64,000 bases of DNA from contig NZ_NJFZ01000003.1 of NCBI RefSeq assembly GCF_002270355.1, forward strand, positions 62,001-126,000. Direction: 5' to 3'. Origin of the DNA: Flectobacillus sp. BAB-3569 (lineage in GTDB: Bacteria; Bacteroidota; Bacteroidia; Cytophagales; Spirosomataceae). Positions 9,767 to 18,638 of this stretch are shown piece by piece. The notes under the pieces are model-generated. The model was given only the letters and a program-made list of their open reading frames with translations. It was not told the DNA's origin and ran no database searches. Each line of letters begins with the position of its first letter. Within the stretch, counting starts at the first letter, position 1. The translations under genes were made by a program, and so were the position numbers.

Positions 9767-9939
9767 GCTTTAGGCTGTAAGCAGTAGGCATTAGGCAAAA
9801 AACTAGAAACACTTTTATACTTTCAGTTTACGAGCTCAGTACCTATTGCGGGTAAAATGATGTTAGTTTTACTCAAGTACTTAAGTTAGTGGGCAAAAAA
9901 ATCTTTTTTACCTAATGCCTACGGCTTGTAGCCTAAAGC
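9767..9939. repeat. AGGC-rich inverted-repeat element
   Basis: The left arm 9767-9801 (GCTTTAGGCTGTAAGCAGTA and onward) is complementary to the right arm 9905-9939 with a few mismatches. The arms enclose about 100 bp of unrelated sequence. Similar single arms occur near 30052, 45809, 47215 and 60045. The structure resembles a small non-autonomous element or a long-range hairpin. Confidence 0.7.
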
Positions 9940-9970
9940 GTATTAATGCAATTTTATTTTGCATTAATAT
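9879..9970 (+). repeat. 85-bp module shared with 47178-47275
   Basis: The order of blocks is identical at both loci: TTAAGTTAGTRGGCAAAA, then AATGCCTA, AGCCTA, AGCGTATTAATGCAATTTT and CATTAATA. The TATTAATGCAA / TTGCATTAATA end (9941-9951 and 9959-9969) forms an 11-bp hairpin 32 nt before the tdk start. Confidence 0.7.
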
Positions 9971-10001
9971 TTATTCAATTTTTAGACTAAATTTTTTAAT
10001 C

Positions 10002-10577
10002 GTGTTCATCGAACCTTATCATAATCAACAACAAACAGGTCAGCGGACTGGATGGGTAGAGGTAATTTGTGGGTCAATGTTTTCTGGAAAAACAGAAGAA
10101 TTGATACGTCGCCTCAACCGCGCCAGAATCGCCAAGCAAGACGTTAAAATTTTCAAACCCGCGGTAGATACTCGTTATCATAACGAAGATATCGTTTCGC
10201 ATAATGCCTCTTCTATTTCTTCGATACCCTTAAAAGATCCAGCAGAAATGCTTTCATTGGCGGGAAACTGCGATGTGGTTGGTATTGATGAAGCTCAGTT
10301 TTTTCAGGAATCAGTCGTGGATGTAGCCAATCAATTGGCAGATGCTGGCAAAAGAGTCATTGTAGCAGGTTTAGATATGGACTTTCAAGGTAAGCCTTTT
10401 GGGCCAATGCCAAGCCTTATGTCCATTGCTGAGTATATAACCAAAGTGCATGCGGTATGTGTTGTTTGTGGTGATGTTGCCAATTATTCCTACCGTAAAA
10501 TTCCTGCACAAAATCAAGTGCTATTGGGCGAAACCGATAGTTATGAAGCAAGATGTCGCAAATGTTTTCATACATAA
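10002..10577 (+). CDS. tdk: Thymidine kinase
   Basis: It phosphorylates thymidine with ATP in the salvage pathway. Visible features are the P-loop GSMFSGKTEELIRRL, the DEAQFF Walker B region, the lasso segment and a four-cysteine zinc site, CVVCG and CRKC. The GTG at 10002 gives a 191-aa protein of normal length starting with FIEPY, as in relatives. The reading frame stays open back to an ATG at 9915, but those 29 codons lie inside the dispersed repeat, so I reject that start. porZ begins 20 bp downstream and the two may be co-transcribed. Confidence 0.95.
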   Translation: MFIEPYHNQQQTGQRTGWVEVICGSMFSGKTEELIRRLNRARIAKQDVKIFKPAVDTRYHNEDIVSHNASSISSIPLKDPAEMLSLAGNCDVVGIDEAQFFQESVVDVANQLADAGKRVIVAGLDMDFQGKPFGPMPSLMSIAEYITKVHAVCVVCGDVANYSYRKIPAQNQVLLGETDSYEARCRKCFHT

Positions 10578-10596
10578 AAAAACTAACGAAGTTGGA

Positions 10597-12453
10597 ATGA
10601 CAGCTTCTCAGGCTTTATTCCAACTTCTCATGCTACTTTGCGTGGTTCAGATGACTGTAACCAACGCAATGGCACAGCTCTCCACTCCAGTTGGCACTTG
10701 GAGGACGCATTTTAATTATAAAAAAGCAAAAGCGCTGGCACAAGCAGGTAATCTGATTTATTGTGCCACCGAGCAAGGACTTTTTTATTATGACAAATCT
10801 GCCAATGAGGCTAATATATTGACCAAACTAGATGGTTTGAGCAATAACCAAATCGCCCAAATTAAGATTCATACTTCTCTCAAATTACTAATCATTGGAT
10901 ACACTTCAGGAGCCTTAGATTTGGTACAGCTAGATAGTCAGTTTGAACCTACTTCTCAGATTATAACGCTCAAATTTATCGAAGAAAATACTGCTATCCT
11001 TAGCTCAAAAAAAGTTTCAGATATTAGCTTTTACCAAAACACAGCCTTCATGTCTTATGATTTTGGCTTAGTGGTATTGGATTTGGATAAAAAGGAAGTG
11101 AAAGAAACCTATTTGTATCTGGGTGAAAATGGTAATGCTTTAGGAGTATCTCAAAGTGTGGTGGTCGGAAGTATTCTGTATATCTCCACACCCATCGGAA
11201 TACGTCAGGCAACGCTCAGTAATGAAGTCAATTTGCAGTATTTTGGTAATTGGACTACCCTAAAATCTCCGAGTGGAACAGCCTTAAAAGGTGCCCTTTG
11301 CGTTACAGGTACTCAGTTGTGGATAGGAAGTATTGAGGGTGATTTATGGAAATATACAAACGGACAGTTACTTTCTACGCTAAAATTTGCCACTGGCATC
11401 GACAAACTTATTACTTTAGATACACAACATTTACTGATTAAAAATGCCTCAGTACTGAGAGTTTACCAAACCTCCGACGAATCAGTTTCTCGCCTGACAG
11501 AGCCTTTGGCTTTACAATTGCAAGATGGTTTTTGGGATAGTCAACAAAAGTTTTGGATAGCTGATTATGCGAATGGTTTAGTGAGTAACATTTCTGGCAC
11601 ATACAAATCCTATAGTCCAACGAGTCAAGATACACTTTTTCAATACCGTAAAGATTCTATTATTCTGGACTCTGACAAAAATCGTTGGACAAGATTGGGC
11701 GCCTATCAAGGTATCATGGTAGAGACTCCTGCCCAAAAGCGAACCTATCTATACACTGGTAAGGGGCAAGGTAACCTTCCAAGTGCATCGGTTGCCAGTA
11801 TGACTTTGGACAAATATGGACAAATATGGGTGGGAACTACCGCAGGTGTAGCCGTTTTTGACGACCCTGCAAGTGTAGTTTCAGGACGTAATTTGGATGC
11901 TTATACACCAATTTTTGAAAAAAGAAGACTATTAGCCAACGAAACTGTCACGACCATTGCCATCGACGGAGGTAATCGAAAATGGATGGGAACCAATAAT
12001 GGGGTATTTTTATTTTCCGAAGATGGCACCGAATTAGTGAATAATTTTACGGTCAAAAATTCGCCACTTCCGAGCAATCAAATTTCGTACATAGGCATAG
12101 AGCCTTCTACAGGAGAAGTATATATTCGAACTTCCCAAGGAATGGTTTCTTATCAAGGAACAGCCATGGAAGCAGGTGACAATATTTCAGGAAAAGCCTT
12201 GATTTATCCCAACCCTGTTCGACCAGAATATGAAGGTTTGATTACCATAGATGGATTATATGAAAATGTAGTAGTAAAAATAACAGACGTAGCGGGTCGC
12301 TTGATTTATGAAACCAAATCAAATGGCTCAAGGGCAGTGTGGAATGGACAATATCCAACAGGAGGCAAAGTTCCGACAGGAATATATTATGTAATGACAA
12401 GTACCGACGAAGGCAATCAGGCTCTGATGGGCAAAATAGCCGTTGTCAGATAA
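10597..12453 (+). CDS. porZ: T9SS component PorZ-like beta-propeller protein
   Basis: This 618-aa exported protein has a signal peptide ending at NAMA-Q (about residue 27). Two-component-regulator-type beta-propeller repeats follow (GTWRTHFNYKKAKALAQAGN, YCATEQGLFYYD, GLSNNQIAQIKIH, WVGTTAGVAVFDD, WMGTNNGVFLF). The C-terminal domain (IYPNPVRPE, VKITDVAGRLIYE, GKVPTGIYYV, MGKIAVVR) is a type A T9SS sorting signal. In P. gingivalis, PorZ is a surface part of the T9SS attachment complex that binds A-LPS. The open frame extends upstream into tdk, but the ATG at 10597 is the one that gives a signal peptide. Confidence 0.85.
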   Translation: MTASQALFQLLMLLCVVQMTVTNAMAQLSTPVGTWRTHFNYKKAKALAQAGNLIYCATEQGLFYYDKSANEANILTKLDGLSNNQIAQIKIHTSLKLLIIGYTSGALDLVQLDSQFEPTSQIITLKFIEENTAILSSKKVSDISFYQNTAFMSYDFGLVVLDLDKKEVKETYLYLGENGNALGVSQSVVVGSILYISTPIGIRQATLSNEVNLQYFGNWTTLKSPSGTALKGALCVTGTQLWIGSIEGDLWKYTNGQLLSTLKFATGIDKLITLDTQHLLIKNASVLRVYQTSDESVSRLTEPLALQLQDGFWDSQQKFWIADYANGLVSNISGTYKSYSPTSQDTLFQYRKDSIILDSDKNRWTRLGAYQGIMVETPAQKRTYLYTGKGQGNLPSASVASMTLDKYGQIWVGTTAGVAVFDDPASVVSGRNLDAYTPIFEKRRLLANETVTTIAIDGGNRKWMGTNNGVFLFSEDGTELVNNFTVKNSPLPSNQISYIGIEPSTGEVYIRTSQGMVSYQGTAMEAGDNISGKALIYPNPVRPEYEGLITIDGLYENVVVKITDVAGRLIYETKSNGSRAVWNGQYPTGGKVPTGIYYVMTSTDEGNQALMGKIAVVR

Positions 12454-12464
12454 AATTGTAGAAT

Positions 12465-12968
12465 ATGCTATACAATCAAGATACCATCACCGAGTTTAGA
12501 GATGCTTCATTGAATAAGTATCCTGAAAACAAAAAGTTTTTTGAAAGATTAAAAACCAAAAAAGTAAAAAACCTTGACGAATTGTTTCATCCTCGTCATG
12601 AAGAGATTTTTGAGGAAGTTGACTGTTTGGCTTGTGCCAATTGTTGTAAAACGACAAGTCCAATTTTTACAGATATAGATATTGAAAGAATTGCCAAACA
12701 CTTGCGTATGCGTCCTGCACAGTTAATCGATAAGTATTTGCATTTGGATAAAGACCAAGACTATGTGCTGAATAGTTCGCCATGCACATTTTTGGGAGCA
12801 GATAATTATTGTTCGATTTATGAAGTAAGACCCAGAGCCTGTAGAGAATATCCACATACCGACCGTAAAAATATGTCAGGCATTATGAAGTTGACGCTCG
12901 AAAATACGAAGGTATGTCCTGCCGTATTTGAAATTGTAGAACAATTGAAAAATCTCAAAATCGTGTAA
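12465..12968 (+). CDS. YkgJ-family cysteine cluster protein
   Basis: This 167-aa protein of the YkgJ (Zn/Fe-binding) family carries the CxxCxxCC-type cluster in CLACANCCKTTSP (about residues 55-67), then CTFLGADNYCSIYEVRPRACREYPH and a last cysteine in KVCPAVF. The cysteines are thought to bind a metal or an Fe-S cluster; the molecular role is not settled. It starts 11 bp after porZ and is probably in the same transcript as tdk-porZ. Confidence 0.9.
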   Translation: MLYNQDTITEFRDASLNKYPENKKFFERLKTKKVKNLDELFHPRHEEIFEEVDCLACANCCKTTSPIFTDIDIERIAKHLRMRPAQLIDKYLHLDKDQDYVLNSSPCTFLGADNYCSIYEVRPRACREYPHTDRKNMSGIMKLTLENTKVCPAVFEIVEQLKNLKIV

Positions 12969-13156
12969 GTGTAAGGTTTCTTAAAATCTAGTATCTGTAT
13001 TCAGAAGAATTGTCGTTTTAGGGCATAAGGTAATAAAATACATATTCTATAAGCAAGATATTAGCCGTTATGTAATAAATGACTGATTTAGTATTAAATA
13101 CATGCTAGAAACCTATATAATATTTCGTTATAACATAGAAAAAACAAACTTTTCTG

Positions 13157-13164
13157 TAATTTTG
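13157..13164 (+). promoter_or_regulatory. -7 box (TAATTTTG) for the ROK kinase
   Basis: It is an exact TAnnTTTG match about 72 nt before the ATG at 13236. No clear -33 TTTG is present at the right distance. Confidence 0.4.
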
Positions 13165-13235
13165 AAAAAATTTTAATATACTGTAATCCCAATTACTAAT
13201 CATACATATAACTTTAAAACTTACAATTTTACTAG

Positions 13236-14147
13236 ATGGCTGCAGCAGAGTATTTAGGTATTGACATTGGAGGAACGAACGTAAAAATGGGTATCGTTAA
13301 CTCTGAAACTGGTCAAATTTCAAATTTTTACAGTCATGATACTGTTAGCTGGCGCAAATCAGGTCATTTCGAAGACCGCCTTGCCGAGGCTATTGCCCTT
13401 CAATTACTTGATCACAAGCATATCAAGAAGGTAGGTATTGGTTTGCCAGGTATGATTGACTCTACTCGTCGTACTCCAATCGAGATTACGGCTATTCCTG
13501 AGCTTGACCGTGTACCATTGGTAGACTTGCTTGAGAAGAAATTTGTAGGAGTAAATTTCTATCTTGAAAACGATGCCAATGCAGCAGCATTAGGTGAGTT
13601 TTATTTTGGTGAAGAACGTATCGACGAAAGCTATATTTTTATCACTTTAGGAACGGGTGTTGGTGGCGCTGCTATCATCGGTAAAAAAGTTTTTACAGGT
13701 GGTCGTGGTAATGCTATGGAGCCAGGGCATACACCATCTGCTAATGGTAAAGTTTTAGAACGTAACATTGGTAAAAACGAGTTGTTGGATTTGGCTAACA
13801 ATATGAGAAAAGAATACACTGGCGAAACACAATTGCCAGATGATGGTTCTATCTCAACAACGGGATTAGTGGCTGCCGCTGCTGCAAATGACAAACTTGC
13901 GCTACAAGTATTTGAAAGAGTAGGAGAGTTGTTAGGCGAAAACCTTTGTCACTTAGTAGCTATTCTTGACATCAATTTGATTTTGATTGGAGGTGGTCTT
14001 TCAGCATCGTTTGACTACATCCTGCCAAGCATGAAACGCAAGCTAAATCAGTGGTTGACAAAGTACCATGCAAGCGATTTAACAATCAAGCGCGCTACCT
14101 TGGGTAACGACGCAGGTTTGTTAGGAGCAGCTTCATTGTGCTTCTAG
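13236..14147 (+). CDS. ROK family sugar kinase (glucokinase-like)
   Basis: This 303-aa actin-fold kinase probably phosphorylates glucose or a related sugar. The N-terminal phosphate loop GIDIGGTNVKMG, the catalytic Asp in ENDANAAALGE, the second phosphate loop TLGTGVGGAAI and the adenosine loop LIGGGLS are present. The EPGH part of the ROK zinc motif is kept, but the CxCGxxGCxE cysteines that follow are absent, so the usual structural zinc site is missing. This is known in some polyphosphate-glucokinase-like branches. The substrate cannot be fixed from sequence. Confidence 0.85.
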   Translation: MAAAEYLGIDIGGTNVKMGIVNSETGQISNFYSHDTVSWRKSGHFEDRLAEAIALQLLDHKHIKKVGIGLPGMIDSTRRTPIEITAIPELDRVPLVDLLEKKFVGVNFYLENDANAAALGEFYFGEERIDESYIFITLGTGVGGAAIIGKKVFTGGRGNAMEPGHTPSANGKVLERNIGKNELLDLANNMRKEYTGETQLPDDGSISTTGLVAAAAANDKLALQVFERVGELLGENLCHLVAILDINLILIGGGLSASFDYILPSMKRKLNQWLTKYHASDLTIKRATLGNDAGLLGAASLCF

Positions 14148-14326
14148 TACAAAAAATTAACTATAAGCAAGCCTCGAAGAATGGCAAAAAACGTCTAAAT
14201 TTGTGGGCTAAATATAAAATTCCCTTAAAAATGGGTTTGGAAAACGAGCAAGTAAAAGAATTATTTTATTCTTTCTAGAAAAAGTATAAAAGATTCTAGG
14301 ATTAGGAATATCTGTTAGAAATATTT

Positions 14327-14358
14327 TTTGACAATCTAATTTTTAATCATCATCTTTG
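14327..14358 (+). promoter_or_regulatory. Promoter of the acpP cluster
   Basis: A TTTG (-33 element, 14327-14330) is followed after 20 nt by CATCTTTG (14351-14358), one mismatch from TAnnTTTG. Transcription would begin about 27 nt before the acpP ATG. Confidence 0.5.
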
Positions 14359-14390
14359 CACCGTTTTTCTAACCAAAAATCGTTCTAAAA

Positions 14391-14627
14391 ATGGCAGAAA
14401 TTGCAGAAAAAGTAAAAGGCATTATCGTCGAGAAATTAGGCGTTGACGCAGCAGAAGTAACTCCAGAAGCTTCATTCACAAACGATTTGGGTGCTGACTC
14501 TTTGGATACAGTAGAATTGATTATGGAATTCGAAAAAGAATTCAACGTAACAATTCCAGATGACCAAGCTGAAAACATCCAAACAGTTGGTCACGCTATT
14601 GCATATCTTGAAGAACATGCTAAGTAA
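14391..14627 (+). CDS. acpP: Acyl carrier protein
   Basis: This 78-aa carrier holds growing acyl chains during fatty-acid synthesis. The phosphopantetheine attachment serine is S37 in [16 protein letters not shown], and the protein is acidic and four-helical in pattern. It heads the acpP-fabF-rnc cluster common in Bacteroidota. A strong nested hairpin follows and may reduce read-through to fabF, matching the high ACP demand relative to the enzymes. Confidence 0.97.
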   Translation: MAEIAEKVKGIIVEKLGVDAAEVTPEASFTNDLGADSLDTVELIMEFEKEFNVTIPDDQAENIQTVGHAIAYLEEHAK

Positions 14628-14641
14628 TTGACTTTTCAGTA

Positions 14642-14708
14642 TGTGCTAATTTGAGAGTGATTTGATGGTTTTACCTCAAATCATTGTTCAGATTAGCACA
14701 TTTTTATT
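14642..14708 (+). terminator. Nested hairpin after acpP
   Basis: TGTGCTAAT pairs with ATTAGCACA, and an inner TGATTTGA pairs with TCAAATCA. The outer stem is followed by TTTTTATTT. It probably acts as a partial terminator between acpP and fabF. Confidence 0.75.
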
Positions 14709-14947
14709 TGAAAGGCGTAATTAAGTGCCATCTCCAAACCTTTTATCAACAAGTCGTCTGCGAGATTTTATAACTTAATTCATATATTTCTTCGTTTGAT
14801 TTATAAAATCATCTATATTTGAAATTCGAGTGAACAAGGCCACTGGAAATTTATCTCTCTCAAGATGCTTTTTTCAGGGTGATTTTGCACCAATAGCGCC
14901 TAACAATATCTTCACTTTTAATAGAACTTGAAACTCAACTTCGCCAC
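14709..14947. other. Spacer between acpP terminator and fabF
   Basis: No ORF or repeat is seen. A separate fabF promoter may lie here, but no exact TAnnTTTG box was found. Confidence 0.4.
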
Positions 14948-16195
14948 ATGAGCTTTAAACGAGTAGTAGTTACTGGCATAGGAGCATTGACTCCTATTGG
15001 AAACACAGCACCAGAGTATTGGGAAGGTCTCAAAAATGGGGTTAGTGGTAGTGATTATATCACTAAATTTGATGCTGAGAAGTTTCGTACTCGCTTTGCT
15101 TGCGAGATTAAAAATTTTGATGTTAACAACTTTATTCCACGTCAAGAAGCACGTAAAATGGATGCTTTTGCTCAGTATGCAATTGTTGCATCTGATGAAG
15201 CTATCAAAGATTCGGGCTTAGACTTAGAAAAAGTTGATAAAAATAAAATTGGAGTTATTTGGGGCTCTGGTATTGGTGGTCTTCGCACTTTTGAGGATGA
15301 ATGCTTCAATTTTGCGAAAGGTGACGGTACGCCAAAGTTTAACCCATTCTTCATCCCTAAAATGATTGCTGACTCTGCTTCAGGAGTTATCTCTATTCGT
15401 CATGGTTTCCGTGGTGTAAACTACGTAACTGTTTCGGCTTGTTCGTCAGCAAACAATGCTATTATCGATGCTTTCAACTATATCCGTTTGGGTCGTTTGA
15501 AAGCTTGTGTAACAGGTGGTTCAGAAGCGCCAGTAACAATTGCATCAGTAGGTGGTTTTACTGCTTTACGTGCTATGTCTGAGCGTAACGATGATCCAAA
15601 AACGGCTTCTCGTCCTTATGATAAAGACCGTGATGGTTTTGTAGTAGGTGAAGGCTCTGGAGCATTGATTTTGGAAGAATATGAGCACGCTGTTGCTCGT
15701 GGAGCCAAAATTTATGCTGAAATGATTGGTGGTGGTTTCTCTTCTGATGCTTACCATATCACAGCTCCACACCCAGAAGGTTATGGTGCTTTGTTGTCAA
15801 TGCAAGATGCTTTGGATGATGCTAATATCAAGCCAGAAGAAGTTGACTACATCAATACGCACGGTACATCAACTCCACTTGGCGACCCTCAAGAATTGAA
15901 AGCGATTGTTGAATTATTTGGCGAACACGCTTATAAATTGAACATTAGCTCAACCAAATCGATGACTGGTCACTTGTTGGGTGGTGCAGGTGCAGTTGAA
16001 GCAGTAGCGTCTATTTTGGCTATGCAACATCAACTAGTTCCTCCGACAATCAACCACGTTACAGAAGACCCAACGGTTGATAATCGTTTGAACCTTACTT
16101 TAAATCAAGCTCAGTCGCGTAAGATTGATGTCGTTTTGAGTAATGGCTTTGGATTCGGTGGACATAATGCCACAGTTATTTTTAGAAAAATCTAA
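14948..16195 (+). CDS. fabF: Beta-ketoacyl-ACP synthase II
   Basis: This 415-aa condensing enzyme elongates fatty acids with malonyl-ACP. The thiolase-fold active site is complete: the nucleophile Cys in VSACSSANNA (about residue 162), His in NTHGTSTPLGD (about 302) and His in KSMTGHLLGGAGAVE (about 340). It is preceded by acpP and followed by rnc, the standard order. Confidence 0.97.
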   Translation: MSFKRVVVTGIGALTPIGNTAPEYWEGLKNGVSGSDYITKFDAEKFRTRFACEIKNFDVNNFIPRQEARKMDAFAQYAIVASDEAIKDSGLDLEKVDKNKIGVIWGSGIGGLRTFEDECFNFAKGDGTPKFNPFFIPKMIADSASGVISIRHGFRGVNYVTVSACSSANNAIIDAFNYIRLGRLKACVTGGSEAPVTIASVGGFTALRAMSERNDDPKTASRPYDKDRDGFVVGEGSGALILEEYEHAVARGAKIYAEMIGGGFSSDAYHITAPHPEGYGALLSMQDALDDANIKPEEVDYINTHGTSTPLGDPQELKAIVELFGEHAYKLNISSTKSMTGHLLGGAGAVEAVASILAMQHQLVPPTINHVTEDPTVDNRLNLTLNQAQSRKIDVVLSNGFGFGGHNATVIFRKI

Positions 16196-16207
16196 TCTGA
16201 ATAATAT

Positions 16208-16258
16208 TGCAAACTTTCGTTGTGAGGTTCTTGCTTAATAATACAACGAAAGTTTGCA
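16208..16258 (+). terminator. Hairpin between fabF and rnc
   Basis: TGCAAACTTTCGTTGT (16208-16223) is perfectly complementary to 16243-16258, a 16-bp stem with a 19-nt loop. There is no long U tract directly after it, so it may be a processing or attenuation structure. It ends 22 bp before the rnc start. Confidence 0.65.
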
Positions 16259-16280
16259 TGTTTGATTTTGTTTCGAATAT

Positions 16281-17012
16281 ATGTTGTCACCCATTTTAGA
16301 ATTCTTTTCCAGCGACCCGAAAGACAAAAAGCTGAAGAAAGCTGTAGAACATATCATTGGTCAGAAGCCTTCCAATATTATGCTGTACAGATTGGCATTT
16401 ATGCACTCCTCAGTGTCGAAGGAAACGGTAGCAAAGGGATACAAAGAATCTAATGAACGCCTCGAATTTTTGGGAGACTCGGTTCTAGGGATGATAACAG
16501 CAGAATATCTTTTCAAAAAATTCCCTTTTAAAGATGAGGGATTTTTGACAGAAATTCGTTCTAGAATGGTTAGCCGAGAGTCCTTAAATGGAGTAGCTCG
16601 TAAGATTGGTTTGGATAAGCTCGTTGAATACGATGGAAATCGTCGCACTGTTTTGGCTCGTACATCGATGTATGGCGATGCACTAGAGGCTTTAATTGGT
16701 GCTATTTATCTCGACAAAGGTTTTCAATTTACTCGAAAATTTATTGTTAAATCTATTCTTACACAGCATTTTGATATCGATACAGTTGTGTCAAATAACC
16801 CTAATTTCAAATCTCTTGTGATTGAGTGGGCACAACGTGAAGGTAAACAAATTCGCTTTGACATTTCTGAAGAAGGTGCCAAGCATAATAAAGAATTTAC
16901 CGCCACCATTTATGTTGACGACGATTCTTTTGCGGTAGGTCAGGGATATTCAAAGAAAAAGGCAGAACAAACTGCCGCGATGAAGGCTTGTGAAAAACTA
17001 GAAATTAGTTAA
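16281..17012 (+). CDS. rnc: Ribonuclease III
   Basis: This 243-aa endonuclease cleaves double-stranded RNA in rRNA and mRNA processing. The family signature NERLEFLGDSVLGMI (about residues 56-70), the downstream acidic site YGDALEALIGAIYLD and a C-terminal double-stranded RNA-binding domain (ending KKAEQTAAMKACEKL) are all visible. The hairpin just upstream is a plausible target for autoregulation, as in other bacteria, but that is inference. Confidence 0.96.
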   Translation: MLSPILEFFSSDPKDKKLKKAVEHIIGQKPSNIMLYRLAFMHSSVSKETVAKGYKESNERLEFLGDSVLGMITAEYLFKKFPFKDEGFLTEIRSRMVSRESLNGVARKIGLDKLVEYDGNRRTVLARTSMYGDALEALIGAIYLDKGFQFTRKFIVKSILTQHFDIDTVVSNNPNFKSLVIEWAQREGKQIRFDISEEGAKHNKEFTATIYVDDDSFAVGQGYSKKKAEQTAAMKACEKLEIS

Positions 17013-17029
17013 TAAACCCAAGGGTTCCC

Positions 17030-17070
17030 AAAAACGGCCTAAGCACGATATTCCTGCTTAGGCCGTTTTT
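17030..17070 (+). terminator. Terminator after rnc
   Basis: AAAAACGGCCTAAGCA and TGCTTAGGCCGTTTTT form a perfect 16-bp stem with a 9-nt loop and a U-tract arm. Confidence 0.92.
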
Positions 17071-17368
17071 GTCATAGCATACTTCATCTATTTTTTTGAT
17101 AATTTTGAGGCCTATCATTTGATTAGTCAATATTCGAAGAATACAATTTCTGATCATCTTGCTCGATGAGAATCTTGGAAAACCGCAAATTGAAAAGTTT
17201 CAAGGAGAATCACATCGATTTATTTTTTTATTCATTCATCAGAATAATCTTTGGTGTAATATTTGCGTTCTTAGTGGTAGTTAAAATACTTTTCACGGGA
17301 AGATTTCTTTTTTATCCTTTTACTTTCGTACATTCATAACTAGAAGTTTCAACCCAAACCATAAAAAT
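17071..17368. other. Intergenic region before the 388-aa hypothetical gene
   Basis: No gene, RNA or repeat is recognised. The promoter of the following gene is presumably here, but no exact -7 box is visible. Confidence 0.4.
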
Positions 17369-18535
17369 ATGAAGTTAGACTTTCAGGCAATAGAACGATA
17401 CGCTAAACAGTATGCTGCCAAAGTTTGTGACGACTTTTTTAATAGAAATAATACAATTTCAGGCCAACAAATTATGAAACTGAGCAACGTTGCTCAGGTG
17501 AATACATTTGTGATTGGAGATTTGTACGAAACTTGGAAATCTAACACAGAATCTTTCAAAAGCCCTTATTTTAATTTTGAGAATGAAGAGGTAAAGGCAG
17601 CCCTACAAGCTTATATGAATACTGTATCTCATCATATTTCGGTGGATAGAGAACATTTTGAGCCCTTGTTGGTCAATGCTGTAAAAAATACTATCGGTCT
17701 ATTACTAGATCCAAGTAAATATTTTGATGACTTTGTTCGTGAGTCTCCCGAATTTACCCTAACAAAAGACCGTATAATAACCTTGGCAAAGTACACTAAA
17801 ATTAACAGTGTTTTTGCTAAAGGATTGAAAGATAAAATAGCTGATGAAAACCACGTGTATGTAACGACAGCACTGGGTTGGTTGAATGATTTAGCCAATC
17901 ATCACGATTTTGAAAATCCAGATAAATACTTGGAAATGCTAAATGCAACCTTAGCATTTAAGCGTGATGATTTTTACAAGAAATCAGCCACAGTGACGGC
18001 ACCAAGTGCAGCTAGTCCTCGATTGACACAGTCATTTTTTGATGTTGAACATGAAGACGAGGATGATGCTAAAACAGAAGTATCAACTGTAAACGAAGAG
18101 GAAGAACATGAGCCGCTACCAACTGTAGCAGCCATCCAAGCACAGATTGACAAAGAAGGTACGCCTGCTGATATTCGTATTCCTTCAAAATTAAATGATG
18201 CCTTTACTGATGAATTACCGACTGTCAATGATTTGCTAAGAAAAGAGGTCATTAGCCAAGGCACACCGCTGTCAGATTTGGCTTTTAATCGTCAAATTAA
18301 AAGCATTGCAGACGCTATTAGCTTAAATCAGAAGTTTATCTTTATTGGTAAGTTGTTTGAAGGAGATGTTAATGCTTATACTCGAGCAGTTGAGGATTTG
18401 GATAGATGCACTAGTTATTTAGAGGCTAAAAATATAATGAATAAAGTCTTAGCACCTAAATTTAATTGGGTAATGGCTGCTGAAGAAGCGAATGACTTTT
18501 TAGAAATAGTGGGGCGTAAGTTCCAAGGTTTATAA
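17369..18535 (+). CDS. Conserved hypothetical protein (388 aa)
   Basis: I do not recognise a functional family name. It has no signal peptide or membrane segment. Residues 1-200 are predominantly helical. An acidic linker (about 225-250, with EHEDEDDAKTE and NEEEEHEPLP) connects to a C-terminal helical region, NRQIKSIADAISLNQKFIFI then GKLFEGDVNAYTRAVEDLD. Sequences like the last part (ISLNQKFIF, LFEGD) occur at the C-terminus of many Bacteroidota cytoplasmic hypotheticals, so the protein is probably conserved in the phylum. It has its own terminator and stands alone. Confidence 0.75.
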   Translation: MKLDFQAIERYAKQYAAKVCDDFFNRNNTISGQQIMKLSNVAQVNTFVIGDLYETWKSNTESFKSPYFNFENEEVKAALQAYMNTVSHHISVDREHFEPLLVNAVKNTIGLLLDPSKYFDDFVRESPEFTLTKDRIITLAKYTKINSVFAKGLKDKIADENHVYVTTALGWLNDLANHHDFENPDKYLEMLNATLAFKRDDFYKKSATVTAPSAASPRLTQSFFDVEHEDEDDAKTEVSTVNEEEEHEPLPTVAAIQAQIDKEGTPADIRIPSKLNDAFTDELPTVNDLLRKEVISQGTPLSDLAFNRQIKSIADAISLNQKFIFIGKLFEGDVNAYTRAVEDLDRCTSYLEAKNIMNKVLAPKFNWVMAAEEANDFLEIVGRKFQGL

Positions 18536-18562
18536 AAGCGAGATAATTCTCGCTTTTTTTTT
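18534..18562 (+). terminator. Terminator after the 388-aa gene
   Basis: AAAAGCGAGA and TCTCGCTTTTTTTT form a short GC stem followed by a U tract directly after the stop codon. Confidence 0.85.
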
Positions 18563-18573
18563 GAGTAAAATAG

Positions 18574-18581
18574 TATATTTG
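18574..18581 (+). promoter_or_regulatory. -7 box (TATATTTG) for the HhH/barrel gene
   Basis: It is an exact TAnnTTTG match, 58 nt before the ATG at 18639 and just after the preceding terminator. Confidence 0.5.
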
Positions 18582-18638
18582 TTTCAGAAAACTACTCCTA
18601 AATGAGTCCTTTGGGACTCTAAAAACTGAGTCTACACC

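Larger units (their letters stand above)
9264..10001. other. Long repeat-containing intergenic region before tdk
   Basis: No gene is supported in this 740-bp stretch. Its right half carries the AGGC-rich inverted repeats (arms at 9767-9801 and 9905-9939) and an 85-bp module shared with 47178-47275. The left half shows no recognisable feature. Confidence 0.6.

Noticed and set aside
9915-10001. N-terminal extension of thymidine kinase
   Set aside because: The 29 codons lie within the dispersed repeat; the GTG at 10002 gives the normal Tdk N-terminus.
10450-10596. Upstream extension of porZ overlapping tdk
   Set aside because: The signal peptide begins at the ATG at 10597; the upstream frame is tdk coding sequence read in another frame.
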